From: Deltaproteobacteria bacterium
GTDB lineage: Bacteria; Desulfobacterota; Desulfobacteria; Desulfobacterales; ETH-SRB1
DNA: 8,140 nucleotides
Assembly: GCA_019314185.1 (NCBI GenBank)
Contig: JAFCZU010000315.1
Span: forward strand, 1-8,140
Direction of reading: 5' to 3'
Of this stretch, positions 1 through 5,662 are shown in pieces; the stretch's first letter is position 1, and the number at the start of each line of letters is the position of its first letter. The notes beneath the pieces are model-generated. The model was given only the letters and a program-made list of their open reading frames with translations, made no database searches and was not told the DNA's origin. A program made the position numbers and the translations under genes.

Positions 1-1
1 A

Positions 2-1021
2 GGCGCGCAGACGGCAATTGTCGTAGGCCCGGCCGGGGAAGAGATTTATCCCGACGAGCATGGCCGGGTCAAGGTGCAGTTCCATTGGGACAGAGAGGGA
101 ACAAATGATGAAAATAGTTCCTGCTGGATACGCGTCAGCCAGGTATGGGCAGGAGCAGGATGGGGGGCAATGCACATACCCCGTATCGGTCAGGAAGTGA
201 TTGTAGATTTTCTTGAAGGCGATCCTGACAGGCCGATTATCACCGGTCGTGTTTACCACGGCACCAACACGCCACCCTATTCCCTTCCTGATGAAAAAAC
301 AAAAAGTACTATAAAATCGGATTCTTCTCTTGGAGGTGGGGGGTCAAATGAAATTCGGTTTGAGGATAAAAAGGGAGAGGAAGAGGTCTATCTGCATGGG
401 CAGAAGGATTGGACTATTGCTATTGAGAATGATAAGAATCAGACTGTCGGGCATGATGAAAGCCTTTCTGTAGGGAACGATAAAACCATTGAGATTGGGG
501 CGAATCATACTGAAAGCATTGGTGCTAACATGAGCATCAAAGTTGGAAAGAACAAGACTGAGACCGTCACAATTAACACAGCAGAGACCATTGGCGTGGC
601 CAAGGAACTCACGATTGGTGGGGCCTATCAGGTCACTGTGGGCGCGGCGATGAATGAGACCATTGGCGCTGCCAAGGCTGAGGAAATCGGCGCGGCAAAA
701 TCAGTTAATATTGGAGCAAACAGCAGTGAAAACATTGGGAAAAATAAATCTGTGGATGCGGGAAAAAATATTTCTCAAAGTGCCGGAAAGGATGTCAGTG
801 TTCAATCAGGCAAAAAGATGGCTTTGAGTGCTGGGGATGATTTTGCTATTTCAGGGGGAAAAGGAGGTATTATTGATATTAAAGATCAACTGACAATTAA
901 ATGTGGAAGCGCCTCAATAACATTGAAGAAAAATGGTGATATTACAATTAAAGGGAAGAAGATTAATGTTAAAGGATCTGGGGATGTGGTAATCAAAGGC
1001 TCCAAGATTGCAGAGAATTAG
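2..1021 (+). CDS. vgrG: VgrG spike protein (TssI), C-terminal part, 5' end outside window
   Basis: This is the trimeric spike of the T6SS, which sits on the Hcp tube and carries effectors out of the cell. The frame is open from the left edge and ends at TAG 1019-1021, giving 339 residues; the gp27-like hub lies upstream of the window. The visible start is the gp5-like OB domain: [18 protein letters not shown], then [20 protein letters not shown], then [14 protein letters not shown]. Next comes the conserved [16 protein letters not shown] segment that opens the needle. After it run about twenty consecutive octads with the pattern [IVA]G-x-N/A-x(4) (446-925), the beta-helix shaft. The tip ends in [19 protein letters not shown] and IKGSKIAEN. 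There is no extra C-terminal effector domain, so this VgrG is a carrier and not an evolved VgrG. GTG at 74 is an internal codon and not the start. The first gene downstream begins 17 nt after the stop, consistent with one operon. Confidence 0.96.
   Translation, partial: GAQTAIVVGPAGEEIYPDEHGRVKVQFHWDREGTNDENSSCWIRVSQVWAGAGWGAMHIPRIGQEVIVDFLEGDPDRPIITGRVYHGTNTPPYSLPDEKTKSTIKSDSSLGGGGSNEIRFEDKKGEEEVYLHGQKDWTIAIENDKNQTVGHDESLSVGNDKTIEIGANHTESIGANMSIKVGKNKTETVTINTAETIGVAKELTIGGAYQVTVGAAMNETIGAAKAEEIGAAKSVNIGANSSENIGKNKSVDAGKNISQSAGKDVSVQSGKKMALSAGDDFAISGGKGGIIDIKDQLTIKCGSASITLKKNGDITIKGKKINVKGSGDVVIKGSKIAEN
446..925 (+). repeat. Octapeptide repeats of the VgrG beta-helix needle
   Basis: Twenty consecutive eight-residue units can be aligned without gaps, from VGHDESLS to CGSASITL. 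Most start with Ile/Val/Ala/Ser-Gly and carry Asn, Asp, Lys or Ala at positions 3-4. The register never breaks. This is the gp5-type triple-stranded beta-helix needle of VgrG. The last units lose the IG signature ([16 protein letters not shown]) where the shaft passes into the tip. The repetition is at protein level; the DNA copies are diverged. Confidence 0.88.
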
Positions 1022-1038
1022 GCGATTGTCGGAGAAAA

Positions 1039-1557
1039 ATGGAAATGAATAGAATAGGAACGCAAAAAGAGAAGTATAGAGGCATTGAAAGCAGCCAACA
1101 AGAGAGGATAATGTTTCCACTTGTAGGACGGCTCGCGGTTACAGGAGAGTCGGGAGAAATTATGGTGAAATTTAACGGTGGTACCCCCAAAATTGCGAGA
1201 CTTTTGGGTGGGTTAAATCGAAAAGAGCTTGGTAAAAAAGAAAGCCTCGGTCGAGAGGTCCTGCTTGTTTTTGAAAAAGGTGATCCCGATCGTCCTATTA
1301 TTGTTGGGTTAATTGGCGATTTTCTTGAAGACATTATCTTTATGGAGACCAACGAACATGATTCCCAAGAGCCAAAGGAAGCCCTTGTGGATGGAAAACG
1401 AGTAACCCTTGAGGCCAAAGAAGAGGTCGTCCTAAAATGTGGAAAAGGGAGTATAACGATCCGCAAGGACGGTAAGATAGTGATCAGAGGAACTCACCTC
1501 CTGTCACGGTCCTCAGGTCCCCAGCGAATAAAAGGGTCAAGTGTAAGCATTAATTAG
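1039..1557 (+). CDS. DUF6484-type VgrG-associated protein (mini-VgrG-like)
   Basis: A 172-residue protein of the type found between vgrG and DUF2169 genes in T6SS cargo operons. Its function has not been established as far as I know. Residues 29-45 (VGRLAVTGESGEIMVKF) and 71-92 (containing [20 protein letters not shown]) match the OB-fold core of VgrG, where the cognate text is [10 protein letters not shown]. Residues 119-172 run VTLEAKEEVVLKCGKGSI, then TIRKDGKIVIRG, then RIKGSSVSIN. This parallels the last 50 residues of the neighbouring VgrG. The hub and the octad shaft are missing. GGAG at 1031-1034 lies 4 nt before ATG 1039 and 10 nt before the in-frame ATG 1045, so either could be used. 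I infer a spike-tip or adaptor role at the VgrG/PAAR interface. The family assignment is by memory of the motif pattern. Confidence 0.8.
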   Translation: MEMNRIGTQKEKYRGIESSQQERIMFPLVGRLAVTGESGEIMVKFNGGTPKIARLLGGLNRKELGKKESLGREVLLVFEKGDPDRPIIVGLIGDFLEDIIFMETNEHDSQEPKEALVDGKRVTLEAKEEVVLKCGKGSITIRKDGKIVIRGTHLLSRSSGPQRIKGSSVSIN

Positions 1558-1591
1558 ATATTGAGTCCAATCTCTGAGTGCTTTTCGGTCA

Positions 1592-2626
1592 ATGTTACAA
1601 CTAAAAAATAAAACACAATTTGAAGCTACTATTGCTGTCCTCCCCAATGAAAATGCTGTGGATACCCTGTATGTAATCGTTAAAGCCACCTTTTTATCAG
1701 GGAATAAAATCGAAATAGCTGAAAACCAGTCGTCCATAGTTATGGCCGATGAGTATTGGGGTGAGCCGGGTCAATCAAGTTTAAAGTATGCTTCTGAATT
1801 GCATCTGACAAAACCCTCCACTGATATTGTAATGATAGGCAAAGCGCTTTCTCCTGATAAGCATCCTGTTTCGCAGATTGATGTGATGCTTGCGGTTGCT
1901 GGTCGAAAAAAAGTTGTGAGGGTTTTTGGGGATAGACAGTGGACTCATGGGTTTTGGGGACTTCGCATTACTCCGCCTGTCCCATTTGAGAGTATGCCTT
2001 TAGTTTATGAACGTGCGTTTGGCGGTGTGCATAAGATAAGCCCTGATAAGCAGGAAGTCTTGTTTGAAGCACGAAACCCTGTTGGCAGTGGATTTAAAGG
2101 TAAAAGAAGCAAAAAAGAACTAATAGGAACTAAGTTGCCAAATCTTGAAGATCCAGCTCAACTAATTAAGAAAATCAGTGATCTGCCCACACCAGCGTGT
2201 TTTGGCTATGTTGAATCATCATGGGAACCGCGGAAATCGTTTGCAGGGACCTATGACGATGCATGGCAGCAAAAACGGGCTCCTTATCTTCCCGATGACT
2301 TTGACCCCCGCTTTTTTAACGCGGCTCATCCTGATCTGGTTTGCAGTGGTTATCTTAAAGGCGGTGAGCCTGTTATGATTACAGGGATGTTGCATAGCGG
2401 CCCTTTGAAATTCAAATTACCGATCTGCGAACTTGAGGCAGCAGTGCGAATTGCCGGAAAAACAGAATATCCTGCTTTAAATTTAGAAACTATCTTAATC
2501 GAACCGAATGAGTCGCATTTTTTTATGCTCTGGAGAGCCGCGGTTGAATGCGATAAAAAAGTATTAAAAGTGGAGCAGATAGACATTAACACAAAAAATC
2601 TGCAAATAGACGAAAGGACAGGTTGA
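1592..2626 (+). CDS. DUF2169 domain protein, T6SS effector/PAAR adaptor
   Basis: This 344-residue protein spans the normal length of the DUF2169 family. Members act as adaptor/chaperones that load PAAR-like proteins and cargo onto a specific VgrG; the role is known from Agrobacterium-type systems and inferred here. Signature blocks seen in order: FEATIAVLPNENAVDTLYVI (10-29), KATF (31-34), DIVMIGKALSPD (78-89), RVFGDRQW (110-117), PPVPFESMPLVYERAFGG (128-145), FGYVESSWEPR (204-214), GTYDDAWQQKRAPYLPDDFD (219-238), and GGEPVMITGMLHSGPLKFKLP (257-277, in two pieces). There is no signal peptide or membrane helix, so it is cytoplasmic. The gene starts 34 nt after DUF6484. No convincing Shine-Dalgarno precedes ATG 1592, which suggests translation coupled to the upstream gene. 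Its TGA stop shares a base with the next ATG. Confidence 0.92.
   Translation: MLQLKNKTQFEATIAVLPNENAVDTLYVIVKATFLSGNKIEIAENQSSIVMADEYWGEPGQSSLKYASELHLTKPSTDIVMIGKALSPDKHPVSQIDVMLAVAGRKKVVRVFGDRQWTHGFWGLRITPPVPFESMPLVYERAFGGVHKISPDKQEVLFEARNPVGSGFKGKRSKKELIGTKLPNLEDPAQLIKKISDLPTPACFGYVESSWEPRKSFAGTYDDAWQQKRAPYLPDDFDPRFFNAAHPDLVCSGYLKGGEPVMITGMLHSGPLKFKLPICELEAAVRIAGKTEYPALNLETILIEPNESHFFMLWRAAVECDKKVLKVEQIDINTKNLQIDERTG
2613..2618 (+). promoter_or_regulatory. Ribosome binding site fixing the start of the thiolase-fold gene
   Basis: AAAGGA lies 7 nt before ATG 2626-2628. It supports that ATG over the in-frame TTG three bases earlier (2623). The ATG overlaps the TGA of the DUF2169 gene (2624-2626) by one base, a layout typical of translational coupling. 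Confidence 0.7.
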
Positions 2627-3693
2627 TGTCGGAGAAAGGCGCGGCTATTTTGGGCGTGGGCATGATGACCGCTGTTGGAATTGGCGCTATACAGACAGCG
2701 GCCTCGGTGCGGTCAGGAATCACCCGTTTTTCTGAGACCGCTATACATGACAAAAGATTTGAACCATTTGTCATGTCAATATTGCCTGATGAGGTTTTGC
2801 CGTCTCTGGAACCGGAGGTTGATAAGATTGTCGGCATTACTGCCAGGCAGTCACGGATGTTGCGGCTTGCGGCTCAGGCCCTTCAGGAAGCTTTAGAGGA
2901 TGCGCCTGATATTGAAAATATTCCGCTTTACCTTGGTGTTCCTGAACCACTTCCGAGCCGTCCAAAACCTGTTGATGATCTATTCCTTGAACATCTCAGT
3001 GCTCAATCAGGAGTTCATTTTAATGTTGCAGAGAGTAAACTTTTTCCGCAGGGACGTGCTGCAGGATTGTTTGCCATTGAAAACGCCATGCAGAGTCTTG
3101 CTTCAGGTACGAATCAATTCATAGTTGTTGGTGGTGTTGATACCTATTTAGACCTTTATTTGCTTGGCTCTCTTGACATGGAAAATCGTATTTTAGGAAC
3201 AAATACTATGGATGGTTTTATTCCGGGTGAAGGAGCAAGTTTTTTGTTGCTCGGTTCGCTTGATAAAATTGGAGTTTTGCGTAAAGAGCCTATTGCTAAG
3301 ATTCAAGCAGTCGGCACAGGATATGAAAAAGGACACCGATACAGCGAAGAAATTTATCAGGGTGATGGCTTGGCAGAGACATTTCAGGTAATGTTTTCTT
3401 CTAATAACGGTTCTATTGGTAAAATCCAAACCGTATATGCGGGATTAAACGGGGAAAATCTTGGAGCAAAGGAATGGGGTGTTGCCTATATGCGAAACAG
3501 AGATCATTTTGACGAAAATTTTCGTTTTGAGCATCCTGTTGACTGTTTTGGAGATCCGGGTGCCGCGCTTGGAACACTTATGACAGGGTTGTCAGCAATA
3601 AGCATAGCGAAGAAAGTAATAGATTCGCCCTGTTTGGTGTGGTGTTCTTCAGATTATGGGGCAAGAGCGGCATTGACTGTGGATATGGTTTAG
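2626..3693 (+). CDS. Beta-ketoacyl-synthase-fold protein without catalytic residues (T6SS-associated)
   Basis: About 355 residues with a thiolase/ketosynthase fold, of the kind repeatedly found next to DUF2169 in T6SS operons. Positions below count from TTG 2623. Fold landmarks are visible: AAILGVGMMTAVGIG (7-21), GLFAIENAMQSLASGTNQF followed by VVGGVDTYLD (148-177), and the DGFIPGEGASFLLLGS block (197-212), which matches DGFvxGEGAgvlvLe of FabF-like enzymes. Catalysis looks lost. An ungapped alignment of PQGRAAG with TACTSG places Arg145 at the nucleophilic Cys. The HGTGT block reads AGLNGEN (273-279). The NSxxGHxxGAAG block reads DCFGDPGAALG (307-317), with Asp for His. It is therefore probably a structural or adaptor pseudoenzyme and not part of lipid synthesis. 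The stop codon lies on the junction of a 32-bp tandem duplication that leaves the protein unchanged. Confidence 0.88.
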   Translation: MSEKGAAILGVGMMTAVGIGAIQTAASVRSGITRFSETAIHDKRFEPFVMSILPDEVLPSLEPEVDKIVGITARQSRMLRLAAQALQEALEDAPDIENIPLYLGVPEPLPSRPKPVDDLFLEHLSAQSGVHFNVAESKLFPQGRAAGLFAIENAMQSLASGTNQFIVVGGVDTYLDLYLLGSLDMENRILGTNTMDGFIPGEGASFLLLGSLDKIGVLRKEPIAKIQAVGTGYEKGHRYSEEIYQGDGLAETFQVMFSSNNGSIGKIQTVYAGLNGENLGAKEWGVAYMRNRDHFDENFRFEHPVDCFGDPGAALGTLMTGLSAISIAKKVIDSPCLVWCSSDYGARAALTVDMV

Positions 3694-3724
3694 CAAGAGC
3701 GGCATTGACTGTGGATATGGTTTA
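3661..3724 (+). repeat. Perfect 32-bp tandem duplication at a gene end
   Basis: 3661-3692 and 3693-3724 are identical, with no spacer. The first copy encodes the last ten residues (ARAALTVDMV) of the thiolase-fold protein plus the first two bases of its stop. The duplication turns the presumed original TAA stop into TAG and lengthens the gap to the next gene from 21 to 53 nt without altering either protein. No inverted repeats or transposon ends flank it. Confidence 0.97.
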
Positions 3725-3746
3725 AAGCAAAATATGGAGACAAAAT

Positions 3747-4052
3747 ATGGGTCAAACAACGTTTGCAAACTCACGCGGGATTGCCCATAAGGGGAGCGGT
3801 GGGATGAGTCCGGTTTTTCCTGACGTGTGCAAAACTCCCACGCCTGGAGGGCCAATTCCAATACCTTACCCGAACATAGGAAAATCTTCTGATACTTCAA
3901 AAGGAGCAAAAAAGGTCAAAACAGATGGCAAAATGCCCATGGTAAAGGGGGCAAAGTACAGTACAACCACTGGCGATGAGGCCGGAAGCGCCGGTGGCGT
4001 GATAAGTAGCAAGACTAAGGGTGAGGCGGAATATATGAGGCGGAATATATGA
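3747..4052 (+). CDS. DUF4150 PAAR-like spike-tip protein, truncated by frameshift
   Basis: DUF4150 proteins are PAAR-like caps of the VgrG spike, and also dock effectors. The 101-residue product starts at ATG 3747, with GGAG at 3736-3739 seven nt upstream. Family landmarks: FANSRGIAHKGSGGMS (6-21), FPDVCKTPTPGGPIPIPYPN (24-43), MPMVKGAKYSTTTGDEAGS (63-81) and AGGVISSKTKGEAEYM (82-97). The last four residues RRNI are out of frame. A perfect 14-bp tandem duplication (4023-4050) shifts the frame and brings in TGA at 4050-4052. Removing one copy restores a 126-residue protein ending at TAG 4139-4141, about the usual length of the family. The truncated form lacks the conserved C-terminal RLGDPLFHN motif and is probably not a working tip, unless the duplication is a switch or a sequence error. 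Confidence 0.92.
   Translation: MGQTTFANSRGIAHKGSGGMSPVFPDVCKTPTPGGPIPIPYPNIGKSSDTSKGAKKVKTDGKMPMVKGAKYSTTTGDEAGSAGGVISSKTKGEAEYMRRNI
4023..4050 (+). repeat. Perfect 14-bp tandem duplication causing a frameshift
   Basis: The unit gaggcggaatatat occurs at 4023-4036 and again at 4037-4050 without a spacer. Fourteen is not a multiple of three, so the second copy is read in a different frame from the first. The first copy reads EAEY in the DUF4150 frame. The second reads EAEYM in the frame of the displaced C-terminus. Confidence 0.98.
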
Positions 4053-4141
4053 TGTACTCTTTCGATGTTAAGTTCGAGGGGAAGAATGTTTGTCGGTTGG
4101 GGGATCCGTTGTTTCATAATAAGAAAAATATTATGGGATAG
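4037..4141 (+). pseudogene. Displaced C-terminal part of the DUF4150 PAAR-like gene
   Basis: This frame continues the family sequence exactly where the upstream frame leaves it. After EAEYM it reads MYSFDVKFEGKNVCRLGD, then PLFHNKKNIMG, and stops at TAG 4139-4141. The FDVKFEGKNVCRLGD and HNKKN motifs are the conserved end of DUF4150 proteins. ATG codons at 4049 and 4052 overlap the TGA (4050-4052) of the truncated upstream ORF, in an ATGA arrangement. The duplicated AGGCGG (4039-4044 region) lies a few bases upstream and resembles a Shine-Dalgarno. Re-initiation could therefore make a separate peptide of about 30 residues, but that is speculative. Confidence 0.88.
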
Positions 4142-4309
4142 TCACTATGTTAGGATGAATCCATCTTTGCAGAATGGTAACAGCTATTGCAGTCTCCGCA
4201 TCGTTTATCATCCAATATGTGTAGCCTATAATGTTACGTTTTCAGCGGGTGAAAGTTCTGTTTTTTGATCATGCAATTCAGATATCCTGTTAAAATATTG
4301 TATCCCCGT

Positions 4310-4343
4310 GTGCAAAAGTTGGTAATGATAATATTTTTTGCAC
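4310..4343 (+). other. Inverted repeat, 8-bp stem
   Basis: GTGCAAAA at 4310-4317 is the exact reverse complement of TTTTGCAC at 4336-4343, with an 18-nt loop. The stem is AT-rich and no T tract follows on the + strand, so it is not a standard terminator. A protein-binding operator or an mRNA hairpin are possible readings. Confidence 0.4.
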
Positions 4344-4402
4344 TAAGGTTACACTGGTAGGGAATCCTGATAGCGATACACATTGTATTTTCTATTCAGG
4401 AT

Positions 4403-4543
4403 ATGCGGGAACAGATGAGCATTGAAAGGTATCTTCAGAATACGGGCGAAGAATTTTCTAAGACAACAAGTCATGGCAGATCAGAAAAAAATATGGGCAG
4501 CAGTGAAAGTAGCGGTGTTGAATCAGGTACTCGTAAAAAATAG
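4403..4543 (+). CDS. Possible small ORF of unknown function
   Basis: This 46-codon reading frame begins at ATG 4403, or at ATG 4415 in the same frame, and stops at TAG 4541-4543. The product is hydrophilic and rich in Ser, Glu and Lys (IERYLQNTGEEFSKTTSHGR, then SGVESGTRKK). The only purine-rich site, AGGA at 4398-4401, is too close to ATG 4403 to be a good ribosome binding site. The frame is open back to about 4358 through a hydrophobic stretch (LIAIHIVFSI), so it could instead be the tail of a decayed gene. I recognise no family. It may be chance. Confidence 0.18.
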   Translation: MREQMSIERYLQNTGEEFSKTTSHGRSEKNMGSSESSGVESGTRKK

Positions 4544-4579
4544 ACGATCTAAATGATTAGTCATTCAAATCGATCGTCT
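4542..4579 (+). terminator. Hairpin upstream of the toxin gene, possible terminator or mRNA structure
   Basis: AGACGATC (4542-4549) pairs exactly with GATCGTCT (4572-4579). Inside it AATGA (4552-4556) pairs with TCATT (4561-4565) around the loop TTAG. On the + strand no U run follows. On the - strand the stem is followed by ATTTTTTACG, which would suit a reverse-strand rho-independent terminator. It ends 6 nt before the toxin's ribosome binding site, so it might instead limit read-through or translation of the toxin. Confidence 0.4.
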
Positions 4580-4597
4580 CCCTGAAAGGCGGAATCC

Positions 4598-5626
4598 ATG
4601 CAAATCGGCGAAGAGATATCAGACTCTCTTAAAAAAGAATATGATTTGAAATGTCCCTTCAATGAGGATGAACCTGGTGGACCAGAGGCTGGAACAGAGG
4701 ATATTTCAGAAGACGATAAAGCTTCTGCTGAAGAAGCACAAAAGAATGACGGCGGAATTTTAGGAACAAATCTCATGAAAGGGAAAAAAGGAAAAGCAGA
4801 TGGTGGGCCGTACCCTCCTGACGACTACCTCGTCAAGATGAAACCTAATGATACGAAACGTGAAGGTCGAAATCCAAAGATACACATCCCCGGGTATCGG
4901 GACGCCAAGGAAGGTGACTTCTCTTTTGTTGTTGCAGCACATCATTTAATTCCAGGGAATGCCTCCCTTAAACGAGCTAAGAAACTCGTCAGGTTCATGA
5001 CGAAAGGAGACAAGGTAAAAAGCACGGGTCGTCGTACATACACGATCAAGTACCATATCGGTTATGATATAAATGGCGCTCATAATGGTGTGTGGCTACC
5101 GGCTAACTATGCGATTAAAACAGCATTGCCCGAAAAAAGAATCAAACGCAAAAACGGAAAGGTTTATGTTCGTCCAGCTCGAGACAGTACGACGCCGGTA
5201 AAAGACGTATCATGGGCAAAACTCAGAGTCAAACATAAATGGTGGCAGTTGACCTATGTGGCTGGAACATGCAAGGCCATTGGTGCACAATTCCACGATA
5301 CCCACACAAGATATAATAAACATGTGCTTACAAACCTAAACAAGATAAGTACAGCACTGGCTGTGCATTTGGATTGCTGTGATATCTGTAAAGAAGAGGG
5401 AAAAAAAGAGATCCCACCACCGTACCGAATAAAACGCCGGCTTTTTGGCTTTTCCAAACGCTTACGTTATCATCTACTAGGTAATACTCCTGCGGTGTGG
5501 AAACGAACCTTGTTAACGTCGGATCGTTGGGCTAAGCACTACTTCTCTGGCGGCAAGAAAGGAAAATTCCGACGGGCATCCGCAGGGGCGAAATTAACTG
5601 TTCCAGAACGACCGTTGCCGAATTAA
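4598..5626 (+). CDS. AHH-motif nuclease, probable T6SS toxin (HNH/Endo VII superfamily)
   Basis: A 342-residue, strongly basic protein. The AHH family is a predicted metal-dependent nuclease of the HNH/Endonuclease VII superfamily, common as the toxin domain of polymorphic and T6SS effectors. Visible core: VVAAHHLIPGNASL with A114-H115-H116; IGYDINGAHNGVWLP (154-168); and QFHDTHTRYNKHVLTNLNKI (231-250), with H233, H236 and H242 as candidate metal or catalytic residues. A Cys cluster, CCDIC (260-264), follows, then a Lys/Arg-rich tail. Residues 1-85 are low in complexity and acidic, with CPFNEDEPGGPE at 19-30, and may be the loading segment. There is no signal peptide, PAAR, VgrG or Rhs shell, so delivery must use the neighbouring adaptor and tip proteins. 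AAAGGCGGA (4585-4593) precedes ATG 4598 at about 4 nt. The adjacent downstream gene fits an immunity protein. The substrate (DNA or RNA) cannot be told from sequence. Confidence 0.88.
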   Translation: MQIGEEISDSLKKEYDLKCPFNEDEPGGPEAGTEDISEDDKASAEEAQKNDGGILGTNLMKGKKGKADGGPYPPDDYLVKMKPNDTKREGRNPKIHIPGYRDAKEGDFSFVVAAHHLIPGNASLKRAKKLVRFMTKGDKVKSTGRRTYTIKYHIGYDINGAHNGVWLPANYAIKTALPEKRIKRKNGKVYVRPARDSTTPVKDVSWAKLRVKHKWWQLTYVAGTCKAIGAQFHDTHTRYNKHVLTNLNKISTALAVHLDCCDICKEEGKKEIPPPYRIKRRLFGFSKRLRYHLLGNTPAVWKRTLLTSDRWAKHYFSGGKKGKFRRASAGAKLTVPERPLPN

Positions 5627-5662
5627 GTCGAATTCCAGGTCTTATTTAGAAAGGAGATTTTT

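Larger units (their letters stand above)
4142..4597 (+). other. Intergenic region between PAAR-like gene and toxin, no convincing gene
   Basis: About 456 bp with stops in all three forward frames and no family I recognise on either strand. Short open stretches exist in different frames: one ending FSAGESSVF at 4268, one reading VGNDNIFCTKVTLVGNPD and then FYSGYAGTDEH before a stop near 4426, and one ending at 4543. They do not join into a single frame, so the stretch could be a decayed gene or true spacer. It also holds two perfect 8-bp inverted repeats (4310-4343 and 4542-4579). Confidence 0.55.

Noticed and set aside
993..1466. A 157-codon open frame on the - strand
   Set aside because: It lies opposite the DUF6484 gene, whose product has clear VgrG-like motifs. 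The reverse product is Ser/Pro/Phe-rich and typical of an antisense shadow.
2626..3693. Thiolase-fold gene as a KSQ-type decarboxylase or fatty-acid enzyme
   Set aside because: Gln143 lies near the active site, but ungapped alignment puts Arg145 at the Cys position. Both catalytic His motifs, which KSQ domains keep, are missing.
4065..4268. A 67-codon + strand frame starting inside the displaced PAAR-like tail
   Set aside because: Its first 25 codons overlap the conserved DUF4150 C-terminus in the wrong frame. The rest has no recognisable features or good ribosome binding site.
4310..4579. Two inverted repeats considered as integron attC or transposon ends
   Set aside because: They differ in sequence from each other. 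I see no attC-type core sites, target duplication or transposase or integrase gene.
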